A program made the position numbers and the translations under genes. From Gigantopelta aegis (taxonomy: Eukaryota; Mollusca; Gastropoda; Neomphalida; Peltospiridae): a DNA stretch of 64,000 nt. Under the pieces are notes generated by a model that was not told the origin of the DNA, did no database searches, and saw only the letters and a program-made list of their open reading frames with translations. Shown one piece after another: positions 12,534 to 23,200 of the stretch (within the stretch, counting starts at the first letter, position 1; the number at the start of each line of letters is the position of its first letter). The stretch spans positions 69,630,695-69,694,694 of the forward strand of contig NC_054702.1 in the NCBI RefSeq assembly GCF_016097555.1, written 5' to 3'.

Positions 12534-12681
12534 GATGAACATTAAAGTATAATACAACAGAAAATAAACTAACGATAACGTTGAGCAATTCAGATCGTTA
12601 TTGAAAAGACCTATTGAGACTGTCACAGGAGCATGGGTTAAGCATAATATGATCGACAAAATCGCAAAACACGATAAAACA

Positions 12682-12897
12682 AGCTTGTTTTGTTTAACGA
12701 CACCACTAGAGCACATTGACATATTAATCATCAGCTACTGAATGTCAAACATTTGGCGATTTTTACATATATTCTTAGAAAGGAAACCCGCTACATTTTT
12801 GCCATTAGTAGCAAAGGATCGTTTATATGCACCATCACACAGAAAGGATAGCACATACCACGGCCTTTGGTATACCAGTCGTGGTGTTATCACGATC
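12682..12897 (-). mobile_element. SINE family A, head-truncated
   Basis: Tail TTTGTTTAACGACACCACTA and the body are present up to TACCAGTCGTGGTG; the tRNA-like head is missing. Confidence 0.85.
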
Positions 12898-13083
12898 AAG
12901 ACCGTATCTCTGGACAATGCATTTTGACATTTGGCAAACTACTGATTAATTCCACGAATCTCCATTTAGTGCCTGGTCTATAGGACAACCACTCCAGAGG
13001 AGACCCTTTCCTCAGCAATATATCATTCCTGCACTCCTAAAAGAGGAGTGCCACTCTCAGACTAGTTTACTGAATCAAAACTC

Positions 13084-13152
13084 CCACAGACAGGATAACA
13101 CATACTACGGCCTTTGATACACTAGTCGTGGTGCACTGGCTGGAGCGAGATG
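13084..13152 (-). mobile_element. SINE body fragment
   Basis: Only the CCACAGACAGGATAACACAT to TGGTGCACTGGCTGGAGCGA segment remains. Confidence 0.7.
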
Positions 13153-13159
13153 AAATGAT

Positions 13160-14280
13160 GACTTGCACTCATGAATCACTATCAAAATAGTGATGATATC
13201 AGGTGTCCGCGAAAGGTGAGCATATCCTGCCCCACCCGTGGCACCCGTCATGAGTAGTGCCACCACATCTGTCAAGTATTTACTAGAATATAGAAAGACT
13301 TAGTGCTACATATATAATGCAATAGGGGATAAATACCACTTTGTATTTACCTGTCCAATGTAGAAAAGTACATATTCCAGTAAATGAAAATACTCTAGCA
13401 AGTATATTCAAAATAAATAATTTATGTAAATAATAAAACTAATATATAGCTATTTTTCTCTCAAAATACGTTTGTTGAATTTGTAAATTACTTTTTAATT
13501 GCAAAATATATTTCAGCTTCGAGAAAAATATAGAAAGGAATAAAAATAATAAACTTAATATGTACTGGTAGACAATTTGACATTGAATGTCATCTGTTAT
13601 CTGAGTTTAATTTACTATTTGTACAGTCAGTCGAACAGTTTTCTTGATACAGAATCTCTCATTCAAACTGATAAATTGATTTGTTATAGTTAATGATCAT
13701 TGAAAGTTTCACTTGTCATCCAAATTGCATGGCAATTGTAAATCGTCCAAGCATTAGTTTCATAAATACCGTCAGGCCTGTATCATGCCACGGCCAATCT
13801 GGTGTATCGGAGTCTCCCGAGAGCACTGGCTGAAAACCATTGGCATTTGAAGTCGTGACTAGACACACGATATTTGAGTAATTCTTGTAACGCGTATTAA
13901 TTCCAGTATTTGTCAGTAGTTTATTTAACCTTTAGCAAATGCTCGTATATTGTGTAGCAGTTAACGACGGCGGATGTTTAACAGTTAATGGCATTGTATT
14001 TATTAAGTTGGCATCAAATGTTGCTATAAAATACATTGCAATGAACGACTATGGATTTGTTTCAGCTTTTATCAAATAAAACTAATGTTTAATACCAATA
14101 TTTAGTTAATTGTTATTTACCAATCGTTATTTACCAATCGTACCCAGCCAATTGTAACAGTGATTATGCTTCCGAAGTGATATGTGACTGATACTGGTTT
14201 ACGCTCTGATCGCCCGGTTTTCAGGGGTATAATTTGCACTAGACCTAAATAAACACATTGGGACTGAATTACTTGTCTTT
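13160..14280. other. Intergenic, no feature recognised
   Basis: AT-rich sequence without a supported gene. Confidence 0.45.
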
Positions 14281-14281
14281 G

Positions 14282-14680
14282 AAACTTTGAAACTTTATTT
14301 TGGTGCACTCAGGCCGTCAAACGCCGGCATATGAGGAATAATTGTACACTAGATATTTACAGTGACAAGATGACAACAGGAGTTCTTCGTAGTATATATA
14401 CAAACATAATTCAAAATAGCTATGTACACATTTTAAAATGAAGACACATGGTGACAAGACAATCAATTACAGAAAACATGATTTTACCAAGTCAGTCTTT
14501 TTTAAAAGTATCAAATGATATTGGATGTGTCTATGGTTTACTGAATTTACTTGCAATTTCAGAAATGAATTTTGACATTTTACGGAGGGTGCTTACGCTA
14601 TTACAATTAAACCGTTCTTTGAATTTAAGCGTGGTAGTTTTTTTGTTTGTTTGTTTGTTGTTGTCTAAAAAATAATATGG
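14282..14680 (-). mobile_element. LINE 3' end fragment
   Basis: On the minus strand a decayed coding end (FKERFN, then STLRKMSKFISEIASKF) is followed by a short 3' region ending in CACCAAAATAAAG and a GTTTCAAA direct repeat at 14274-14292. A polyadenylation-like motif plus a short terminal repeat is how many CR1/jockey-type LINE copies end. It is heavily 5'-truncated. Confidence 0.5.
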
Positions 14681-14779
14681 CTTTATAAGCCTTTTGCATG
14701 TGTTCATAAAATAATTACATTTAAATATTCCGATCTTCAGTTTAGAGGGATGTCCGGATTTGAGGGATAAAGTTTAGTG

Positions 14780-15169
14780 TTAAAGGGACATTCCCGAGTT
14801 TGCTGCATTGTAAGATGTTTCCGACTAACAAATTATTTCTACGATTAAACTTACATATTAAATATATTTTCTTGTTTAGAATATCAGTGTCTGTATATTC
14901 AATGTGTTTCTGGTCGTCTTAATATTTGTAAGAACCCCAAACTAGATTTTGTCTTCAAATAATTTCGTACGTACGAAAAAATCTTTTTTAGGAAATAAAA
15001 TGAAATTTAACCTAGTACAAATATCAGAACGATCAGAAACACGTTTAATATACAGCCACTAATATTTTATGCAGAAAAATATATTTGATATGTAATTACA
15101 GTCGTCAAAAAGTCTCTGTTAGTCGATAACATCTTACAAATTGCAGCAAACTCAGGAATGTCCCTTTAA
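14780..15169. mobile_element. TTAA-ended fold-back MITE, copy 2
   Basis: A 390-bp copy of the element at 3203-3598, in opposite orientation, with ends TTAAAGGGACATTCC and GGAATGTCCCTTTAA. Confidence 0.8.
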
Positions 15170-15170
15170 A

Positions 15171-15777
15171 AGATGCATAATTCACAGGACCGTGAAAAAC
15201 CTATTTTAATGGAATTCCGGTTTTGATTTTTAAACAAATTAAAATTACATAATCGAATTTTATTTTTAATGTGTTTTTTTTATATATAAGATAAGAGAAA
15301 ACAACCCTGTATAAATCGATTGCCATTACCTGCTACACGTTTTATACAAGTATTTTGCTACATTAATCGCATTTAATGTTATTCATTTTACATTCGTTGA
15401 AAAAGCAAAAACCAATAAATCCATTGCCAAATTTATTTTAAAGTAGTTTTTGATGAAGACTGAATAATCCATCGCTATTAACTACAATACATTGCTGAGA
15501 AGGCTTATGATGAGATGATCATTTGGGAGAAAGTTCATTTGCCCCCTTCATCCTCAACGGTACTTTAATAGCAAAATATACTGGACGAAAATAATAACTT
15601 CCAGAGTCACTGTAATCAAATCAACGTCTATGGGGTGTTTAGGAGGCAGAACGCTCGCGAATAATTTAACTGGTACCATCATCTTCTGTCATATCACATG
15701 CACCTCAGATTTAGACTGAATAACCAGTCTAGCTGGCGATCGCGATCATTCGTGCTCCAGACAATTCATCCGCCCCA
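15171..15777. other. Upstream flank of insulin gene 1, no feature recognised
   Basis: AT-rich unique-looking DNA. No exon or repeat is supported. Confidence 0.4.
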
Positions 15778-15778
15778 A

Positions 15779-15902
15779 GTTCAGCCAGACCGAGCGGAAA
15801 AACGTCCGCTATACTGGTTTATGCGCTTCGGGTAAACCAAATGGCCATGTTGGGAACCAATCAAATAGTTCGCGAACGTTAGCGAAACGTTTCTTGGCTG
15901 AA
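15779..15902. mobile_element. Short MITE, copy 1 (GTTCAGCCA ends)
   Basis: A 124-bp block running from GTTCAGCCA to its reverse complement TGGCTGAAC, containing GACCGAGCGG and GAACCAATCAAATA. A second copy is at 57590-57714. This copy lies about 530 bp upstream of the TATA box of insulin gene 1. Confidence 0.7.
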
Positions 15903-15967
15903 CATGGACTGGTGTGTTTACAGCGAATGCGTGCGTGTACGCGAACGCGTTAGGGTGTGCATGCGAG

Positions 15968-16014
15968 GATATATATATATATATATATATATATTGAGTG
16001 AGTGAGTGAGTGTC
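15968..16014. repeat. (TA)n and (GAGT)n microsatellite
   Basis: About 13 TA units followed by TGAG tetramers. Confidence 0.9.
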
Positions 16015-16259
16015 TGTTTGTGCGGGGGAGGTAACCTTCTGGAAGTCCAAAATTGGAATCTCGTTGATGAGGCCGACAGGGCAATTAATCCAACAACCCC
16101 CGCTGTTCCATTGTCCCCGCCGTCAGCAAGCCAGCTACATTATTACACCACAAGACACGTGTCAGGCGTATGGCGACGCCAAGATTCCAAAATATAAGAC
16201 AAATCACGAACTGTCTCTATAATATGTGGCGGTGCAGCGTAACAAAAGGAATAAATATT

Positions 16260-16445
16260 CATTTCAGGTGATTCGCCATACCCCGGCGCGGCTCGAGTTA
16301 CGTTGACGTTCGTCTTGGCGCCTATTTCGTTTTTCTCGTCAAGCGTGCTTCTGAGGAGGCAGGCAGTTCTGGGGTGTCAAGCAGACGGATATTAGTTTGA
16401 GTTGTAAAGTTTCTCTTCTTTTGCAATCAGCGGCGTATAAAAAGC
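16260..16445 (+). promoter_or_regulatory. Putative promoter of insulin gene 1 (TATA box)
   Basis: The TATA-like motif GTATAAAAAG (TATA at 16436-16439) sits about 30 bp before the likely start of candidate exon 1. Upstream (16270-16350) is a CpG-richer patch containing TTACGTTGACGTTCGTC, with a TGACGT half-site of the cAMP response element type. A strong splice donor follows at 16567. The assignment is by position and motif; no transcript supports it. Confidence 0.55.
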
Positions 16446-16465
16446 TTCGTGCTCTAATCTATATA

Positions 16466-16566
16466 TTGCGTCTGCTGAATCGCATTGTCATCCACAATGT
16501 CGCTGTCTGTCAAGTGACAGTGCGGACTTCTCCATGCCCAAGTGCCAAGTCGATCTGTCTTTTCGG
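16466..16566 (+). other. Candidate exon 1 of insulin gene 1 (5' leader)
   Basis: It is bounded on the right by donor CGG|GTAAGA (GT at 16567). It holds a 6-codon upstream ORF (ATG 16497-16499, TGA 16515-16517) with the good context CACAATG. A second ATG at 16534 stays open to the donor and, after splicing to the exon 2 acceptor at 19952, is in frame with the insulin ORF. It would add 23 residues before the predicted signal peptide. The left edge is set only by distance from the TATA box. Confidence 0.5.
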
Positions 16567-17057
16567 GTAAGATTATTCGGCTATTTTCAGAATCAATTAG
16601 ACCGTGCAAGTCAATAGGAAGACATTATTATGTTATTAGCTTCCATCCGATTAGTTTCGATAATGTTCTTCAAAGATGCATTCTGAAAATGTTTATCCGT
16701 ATGAGATTTTTTATATAATTTTTTGTTGTTGTTGAAGTGTATTACAATACATTATTAACATTTTATGCTATTTAGTTGGACGTTTTTAATATATAAGTTG
16801 TTTTAAGGTTATAATTTGTATCAGATTAAAAAAATAATAATAGTACGAAGATTTCAGCATTTTAGTGCGACTGGAATGCTATCGGTATTAATTTTGTTAC
16901 GTAGTATATGCACTTAAAATTATACAGACGCAATTGATTGTGTTACACATTATAATGTTTCTAACCTTAAGATAAACATGTTGTTTTTATTTTTGTTTTT
17001 GTTTTTGTTTTCGTTTGATGCGGCCGAATTAATCCAAACTTTTAAAATCTCACTCTT

Positions 17058-17395
17058 GTTCCAGTCAGTGCACCACGACGGGTATATCAAAGACCGTGGT
17101 ATGTGTTATCATATTTACTTAGCTTAGTAACTGGTTTAACGTGTCCATATACCACTAGGGTTTCGAACACGCCTATCCCGAGTCCGGCCTCCGGTAGGAA
17201 CGGGGGTTGACTCGGGACGGGGATAATCATATCTGCGGAAAGGTGTATATTAAAGATATTTTGCTAATAATAGAAAAAATGTAGTGGGTTTCCTCTCTAA
17301 GACTATATGTCAAAATTATCAAATGTTTGACACCCAATTCATAAATCAAGGTGTTCTAGTAGTGTCGTTAAACAAAACAAACTTTAACTTTAAAA
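17058..17395 (+). mobile_element. SINE family A fragment split by another repeat
   Basis: Body pieces 17058-17110 (CAGTCAGTGCACCACGAC) and 17227-17395 (ending GTCGTTAAACAAAACAAAC) belong together. They are separated by a copy of repeat G (GGTTTAACGTGTCCATATAC, 17118-17226). Confidence 0.75.
17118..17226. repeat. Repeat G fragment, nested in a SINE
   Basis: TAACTGGTTTAACGTGTCC through CACTAGGGTTTCGAACACGC to GACTCGGGACGGGG. Copies occur at 31440-32450, 37670-38110, 39183-40130 and 42750-42840. Confidence 0.75.
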
Positions 17396-17667
17396 AAAAT
17401 CTCACATACCTTGGTCTATACATACGATATACTGTAATAGTCGTTGAGCAATGGTCGGAATTTGTGATTTACTTTGAGTCAAACACTCACTTTGAAACAG
17501 ATTGTGTATACTAGTACTGGTGATCAACATGACAGTTAAGTATTATCAAGGACTTAAAAGTTACCCAAGAAAAAGGTATATATACCGTCAGATTTAAGAA
17601 AAAATGTCTGACAGCCATAATTGATTCTGTCCGCTCGTTACGAAACTGACTGTTTTCTATTTCACAT

Positions 17668-17989
17668 CAAAGTTAAAGTTAAAGTTTGTGTTGTTTAACG
17701 ACACCATTAGAGCACATTGATTTATTAATCATCGGCTATTGGATGTAAAAAAGAGGATAATTTCGACATAGTCTCAGTAAGGAAACCCGCTGCATTATTC
17801 CATTAGTAGCAAGGGATCTTTTATATGCACAAGCCCACAGATAGGATAGCATATTCCACGGCCTTTGATATACCAGTCGTGGTGCACAGGTTAGAACGAG
17901 AAATAGCCCAATGGGCCCACCGACGGGCATCGACCCCAAACCGCCGGCGCATCAAGCAAACGCTTTACCACTGGGCTACGTCCCGTCCC
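17668..17989 (-). mobile_element. SINE family A, near full length
   Basis: Tail GTTGTTTAACGACACCATTA at left; head end CTTTACCACTGGGCTACGTC and CCGTCCC at right. Confidence 0.9.
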
Positions 17990-18002
17990 TAGTTCACATT
18001 AA

Positions 18003-18163
18003 AAACATATTATTAATGTTTGGGAGACATATTTGTAATATAGAACATATTGTTAATGTTTGGGAGACATATTTGTAATATAGAACATATTGTTAATGTT
18101 TGGGAGACATATTTGTAATATAAAACATATTGTTAATGTTTGGGAGACATATTTGTAATATAA
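18003..18163. repeat. 40-bp tandem repeat, four copies
   Basis: Four nearly identical units with AACATATTGTTAATG and GGGAGACATATTTGTAATAT. A single related unit, also next to a SINE head, is at 21447-21488. Confidence 0.9.
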
Positions 18164-18276
18164 GTGATGGAAGGCTACATAATTTGAGTAAAGAAATACC
18201 AATTGTTTAGAATATTTTAAATGATAAAATGAATTAATCTGAAAAGCATGGTTTTGAACAAAAAAAAGGAGAAAAA

Positions 18277-18592
18277 AGTTTGTTTTGTTCAACAACACCA
18301 CTGGAGCACATTGATTAATTAATCATCAGCTATTGGATGTCAAACATTTGGTAATTCTGACTCGTAGTCATCAGAGGAAACCCGCTACATTTTTCCTAAT
18401 GAAGGAAGGAATCTTTTATATGCACTTTCCCAGATACAGGAAAACACATACCACGGCCTTTGTCTAGTTGTGGTGCACTGGTTGGAACGAGAAAAAAATT
18501 CAGATGAATGGATCCACTGAGGTGGTTCGATCCTGCGACGCAGATACCTCAAACGAGCACTCAACCGACTGAGCTAAATCCCACCCCCGGTT
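18277..18592 (-). mobile_element. SINE family B, near full length
   Basis: Tail TTTGTTTTGTTCAACAACAC; head GAGGTGGTTCGATCC (box B-like) and CAACCGACTGAGCTAAATCC (box A-like, reversed). Confidence 0.85.
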
Positions 18593-18899
18593 CTGGACAA
18601 ATTCAATTCTAATTGTCAGCCTATTTATCGTTCCCACCAGTGCTCTACAGATGATATTTCAAACGCCGTGGTCGGTGCTGTCCTGTCTGTGCCCTGTGGG
18701 GAAAGAATACTGGCTGCTTCCAGAAGTCGTACAGTTCCCTACATCAGGTTTTGTTTACTCCACTGTGGTGATTTTAGCGGGTTTCTTCTCTATCACTGTA
18801 CACACGCCAGAGGAGTTTCTTTTTCCAATAATGTGGTGAGCGAAACGGTTTTTTTATTATCCATTCCTGTGCTAAGCACAGCGAGTTTCTAATCCATTC

Positions 18900-19212
18900 A
18901 TGGGGCGGGACGTAATCCAGTGGTAAAGCGCTCGCTTGATGCACGGTCGATGCGGGATCGATCCCCGTCAGTGGGCCCATCGGGCTATTTCTCGTTCCAG
19001 CCAGTGCACCACGACTGGTATATCAAAGGCCGTAATATGTGCTATCCTGTTTGTAGGTAGGTGCATATAAAAGATCCCTTGCGACTAATCGAAAAATGTA
19101 GCGGGTTTCCTCGCCAAATAAATGTCAAAATTACCAAATGTTTGAAATCTAATAGCCGATTATTAATAAATCAATATGCTCTAGTGGTGTCGTTAAACAA
19201 AACAAATTTTCC
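18900..19212 (+). mobile_element. SINE family A, near full length
   Basis: GGGGCGGGACGTAATCCAGTG head to GTCGTTAAACAAAACAAAT tail. Confidence 0.9.
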
Positions 19213-19256
19213 ATTCATGTGCTGTGCTAATGTTGATGCTTTTCCTTTTTACTTCT

Positions 19257-19573
19257 GGGGCGGAATTTTGCTCAGTCGGTTGAGTGTTCGCTTCAGGTGC
19301 TTGCGTCACAGGATCGAACCACCTCAGTCGATCGATTCAACTGAATGGGTTTTGTCTCGTTCCAACCAGTGAACCACATCTGGTCAAAGACCGTGGTATG
19401 TGCTTTCCTGTCTGTAGGAAAGTGCATATAAAAGATCCCTTTCTGCATTAGGCAAAATATAGCGGGTTTCCTCTGATGGCTACGTGTCAGAATTACCAAA
19501 TGTTTGACATCCAATAGCTGATGATTAATTAATCATTCTGCTCTAGTGGTGTTGTTAAACAAAACAAACTTTT
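19257..19573 (+). mobile_element. SINE family B, near full length
   Basis: Head TTTGCTCAGTCGGTTGAGTG and CAGGATCGAACCACCTC; tail GTTGTTAAACAAAACAAACT. Confidence 0.9.
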
Positions 19574-19717
19574 TCTTTGTTTTTGGTACCCTGGCCCCTT
19601 CCTCTCCTAAAAGAGTATTTCAAAATTGTTGATTTATGTAAGGAATATATTTATCAACACTTCTTCTTTGTCACTTCTGGCAACATATCAGATGTATATG
19701 ATTTCAACTTTAAATTA

Positions 19718-19926
19718 CACCAAAGGCCGTGGTATGTGCTATCCTGTCTATGGGGAGGTGCATATAAAGATCCCTTTTTGCTAATCGAAAAGAGTAGCCC
19801 ATGAAGTGGTGACAGCTGGTTTCCTCTCTCAATATATGTGTGGTCCTTTACCATATGCCCGACGCCATATAACCGTAAATAAAATGTGTTGAGTGTGTCG
19901 TCAAATAAAACATTTCCTTCCTTCTT
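19718..19926 (+). mobile_element. SINE C/D-type 3' half, abutting insulin exon 2
   Basis: Body from CAAAGGCCGTGGTATGTGC to tail CAAATAAAACATTTCC and TTCCTTCTTT. The pyrimidine-rich tail lies 26 bases before the exon 2 acceptor AG at 19951-19952, so it forms part of the polypyrimidine region of that splice site. Confidence 0.85.
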
Positions 19927-19952
19927 TAAATTATTGGGTTTTTTTTCTTCAG

Positions 19953-20208
19953 AATTTTACAGCTGTCACAGTTCTGGAAGAGACAGGGATGAGTTTGATG
20001 ATTCACGTCCCAGCGGTGCTAGTACTCATACTGTGCGTGTGCGTGGTTCCAGTGGCGGGAGATTTGGAAAAGGTCTGCACCACGGAAGACAGACGAGAGG
20101 GCGCGCCGATCGGCGGGATCTGCGGAGAACGAATCAGCGAAGTGCTCAGCTTAACCTGCAACATGATGGGACGAAAACGTCGCTCTGGTGGATACCAAAA
20201 TATTGACA
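19953..20208 (+). CDS. Insulin gene 1, exon 2 (signal peptide, B chain)
   Basis: The acceptor is TTTTTTCTTCAG (AG 19951-19952) and the donor TTGACA|GTAAAT (GT 20209-20210). Coding starts at ATG 19989-19991, chosen because it begins the signal peptide. The frame is open upstream through the whole exon (NFTAVTVLEETG), so an upstream in-frame start in exon 1 is possible. The exon ends after one base of a codon (phase 1). Confidence 0.9.
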
Positions 20209-23200
20209 GTAAATAGTCTGCTTTTTAATAACTGTGTGTGTGCGTGTGTGGTGTGTCTGTGTGTGTACGTGCGTGCGCGCGCACGTGTGTGTGTATTCAT
20301 GTATGCATGTCTGTCTGTAGGGGCGGGACGTAGCCCAGTGGTAAAGCGCTTGCTTGATGCGCGGTCGGTGTGAGATCGACCCCCTGTCGATGGGCCCATT
20401 AAGCTATTTCTCCTCGTCCCAGCCAGTGGTATATCAAAGGCCGTGGTATGTGCTATCTTGTGTGTGGGATGGTGCATGTAAAAGATCCCTTGCTACTAAT
20501 GGAAACATGTGGCGAGTTTCCTCTGTAAGATTATATGTGAAAATGACCAAATGCTCCTGTATGACAATGTCCCCCTTTTCACATATTGCATGTTGCTGGT
20601 TTAATAGGCCCACCGATGGGTATCGATCCCACACCGATTGTGCATCAAACGACGCTTTACCACTGGGCTATGCCCCGTCTTACAGGAACAGTGGCGTTTA
20701 CTTTCAATAACTTGTCGCAACCTTTTCAACTCACCTGCATAATGTGTCCCGTTTATCGCAATGCATTTCAAATGACAATCGACCTTCAAAATCCCACCAA
20801 AAATCCCTCTATACCAAAACTAATGTTTTCCCTAGCTTGTTTTAGCATGGTGCAGCACCATGTCTCAATAGCCTAGCACCATCTAGCCTTAATCAGCGCC
20901 ATGCTGCCCTGAGATTAAACAAGCTTTTTTCAGTAATTAATTCTAAAATAGCCTTTATAAAACACCCAAAAAGGTATTATTAATTAATAAAATATGCCTT
21001 TTATATCTTTTGCCATTCATTTATTAAAGCAGGCACAAAAATTACATTAATGTTTATTTCAATTACTTTTTGTGTATTTTTAATGAAACACAAGTGCCCC
21101 GAAAATGGTGAAAGTGCCCCAAAAGTGTTTGGTCTACCATGCCTTGCCTAATTTCTAGGGAAATCACTAAAACCCATAACTTTTTTCACGGAGACAAACC
21201 CATTTTTTTTTTTTTTACAATGCAAACCTTTTCATTTTTGAAAACATTCGGGACAAAAATAATGAACCCAAATCCTGTTTCTGCTGTTGTAACTGTCAAG
21301 TTAATGACCATAGTATATGCATCACCGCTGCGCAGGTTGGACGGAGAAATAGCCCAATGGGCCCACCGACGGGTATCGATCCCAAACCGCTGGCGCATCA
21401 AGCGAACGCTTTACCACTGGGCTACATCCCGTCCCTATTTCACATTAAAAACATATTGTTAATTTTGAAGGACATTTTTGTAATATAAGGGATGGAAAGC
21501 TATATAATTTAAGTAAATGGCTGTTATCAGCAATCACTGAAGTTAAATACTATGAATTTTAAGACTGATAACATCATTGTCCTAAAGCATACACATATTT
21601 TAAGGTGTTATAGCCGCCTTAACATTTTTAATCAATCTTTCAAAATCTAAGCCATATAGAACCGTTGTCCCAAAGGGTATACTCATAGTTTAGGGACCTA
21701 TGAAACTATTGGTTCATATAAAAAGTAGGTCATATGTTCGCCATATTGGATTTAAAGATGGCCACCATATACAAACATTTTCAATGAATATGTCGAAACG
21801 TGAAGCATACAGAATCGCGATTCTAAAGCCTAAACCCGTATTTAACTGGTGGACATAAAAGGTAAGCCACGTGTCCATCATATTAGATTTACCAATGTAT
21901 ACATATTAATGAATATTATATTCATTATATCAAAATCTAAGCTAGATAGAACTACTGTTCCAAAGACGATAGCCATATTTTAAGGACCTGTAAAACAACT
22001 GGTGCGTGTAAAAAGTAGGTTATATGTTGGCCATATTGGTGTACATATACTCAGTTCATTTGCAGATGTCTAGTTTTGTTTGATGTGAATTCACCACAAA
22101 CAAACTGGGTTTGAATATTGAACATGTGTAAGTGTAATCATGTTCCTAATGTGCACAAAAAGCCACCACAAATGGCGTGTGTGATCTAATGCCAATAACC
22201 TGGGTACCAGTTTCTCCATTGACTCTACATATATAATATATGGCAGTTGGACACCAGTAGGAGACGTACAAACACCAGAGGCCCAATTCACAAAGCTCAT
22301 TTAGGCTCTGTTAGACAACAAAGCATCCTCTTTGCAAGGATATCGCAAAGTTGCGAGAGTTTAGTGAATTAGGCCCCAGGTAGTTATTTCCAAGTCAAGA
22401 AACCCTAATACAAGGTGCCAGTTTCACACCTCCCCTCACCAAAATACCAATGTCTTCTGAATTGGGAGATCATCAGTGGTGTAAACTGCAAACTGTAAAG
22501 TGATGCAGATGTGATTTGATGAGTTCTACATGTTCTTGTTAAGACGTGTTGCATACGTGCAGATGAATGAAAATGTGAGCAAGCTTTGACGGGATTTGAA
22601 CCACTGTCGTCAGCTTGATTGTTCAGCAACACTAGACCACGGAGTTCAGTTATTAAGTAATTTGTGTTCTTGGTGTGTCTTCTGATCATTTATTAGCTAG
22701 GATCTCAGGGCCAATAATGATTAATTATATTATTCCATTTAGTATTGGCTCGTAGTCATCAGAGGAAACCTGCTACTTGTTTTCTAATACAGCAAGGGAT
22801 CTTTTATATGCACTTTCCCACAGACAGGAAAACACAAACCACGACCTTTGTCCAGTTGTGATGCACTGGTTGGAACGAGAAAAAAATCTAATCAGCCCTA
22901 TACGTCCACCAAGGTGGTTCGATCCTGCGACGCAAACACCTCAAGCGGGCACTCAACCGACTGAGCTAAATCCCGCCCACTTAGTGTTCTAAGACTTTCT
23001 CTTGCAGTGTGCTAGACTATTACTATTAGAACAGCTGAAACCGGCCTCGGTGGCGTCGTGGTTAGGCCATCGGTCTACAGACTGGTAGGTACTGGGTTCG
23101 GATCCCAGTCGAGCCATGAAATTTTTAATCCAGATACCGACTCCAAACCCTGACTGAGTACTCCGCAAGGCTCAATGGGTAGGTGTAAACCACTTGCACC

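Noticed and set aside
14448..14675. 75-codon plus-strand hydrophobic frame
   Set aside because: It is antisense to a LINE 3' end and runs into a T-rich tract.
20151..20477. 108-codon minus-strand frame near insulin exon 2
   Set aside because: It covers a TG microsatellite and a SINE head, antisense to the insulin exon.
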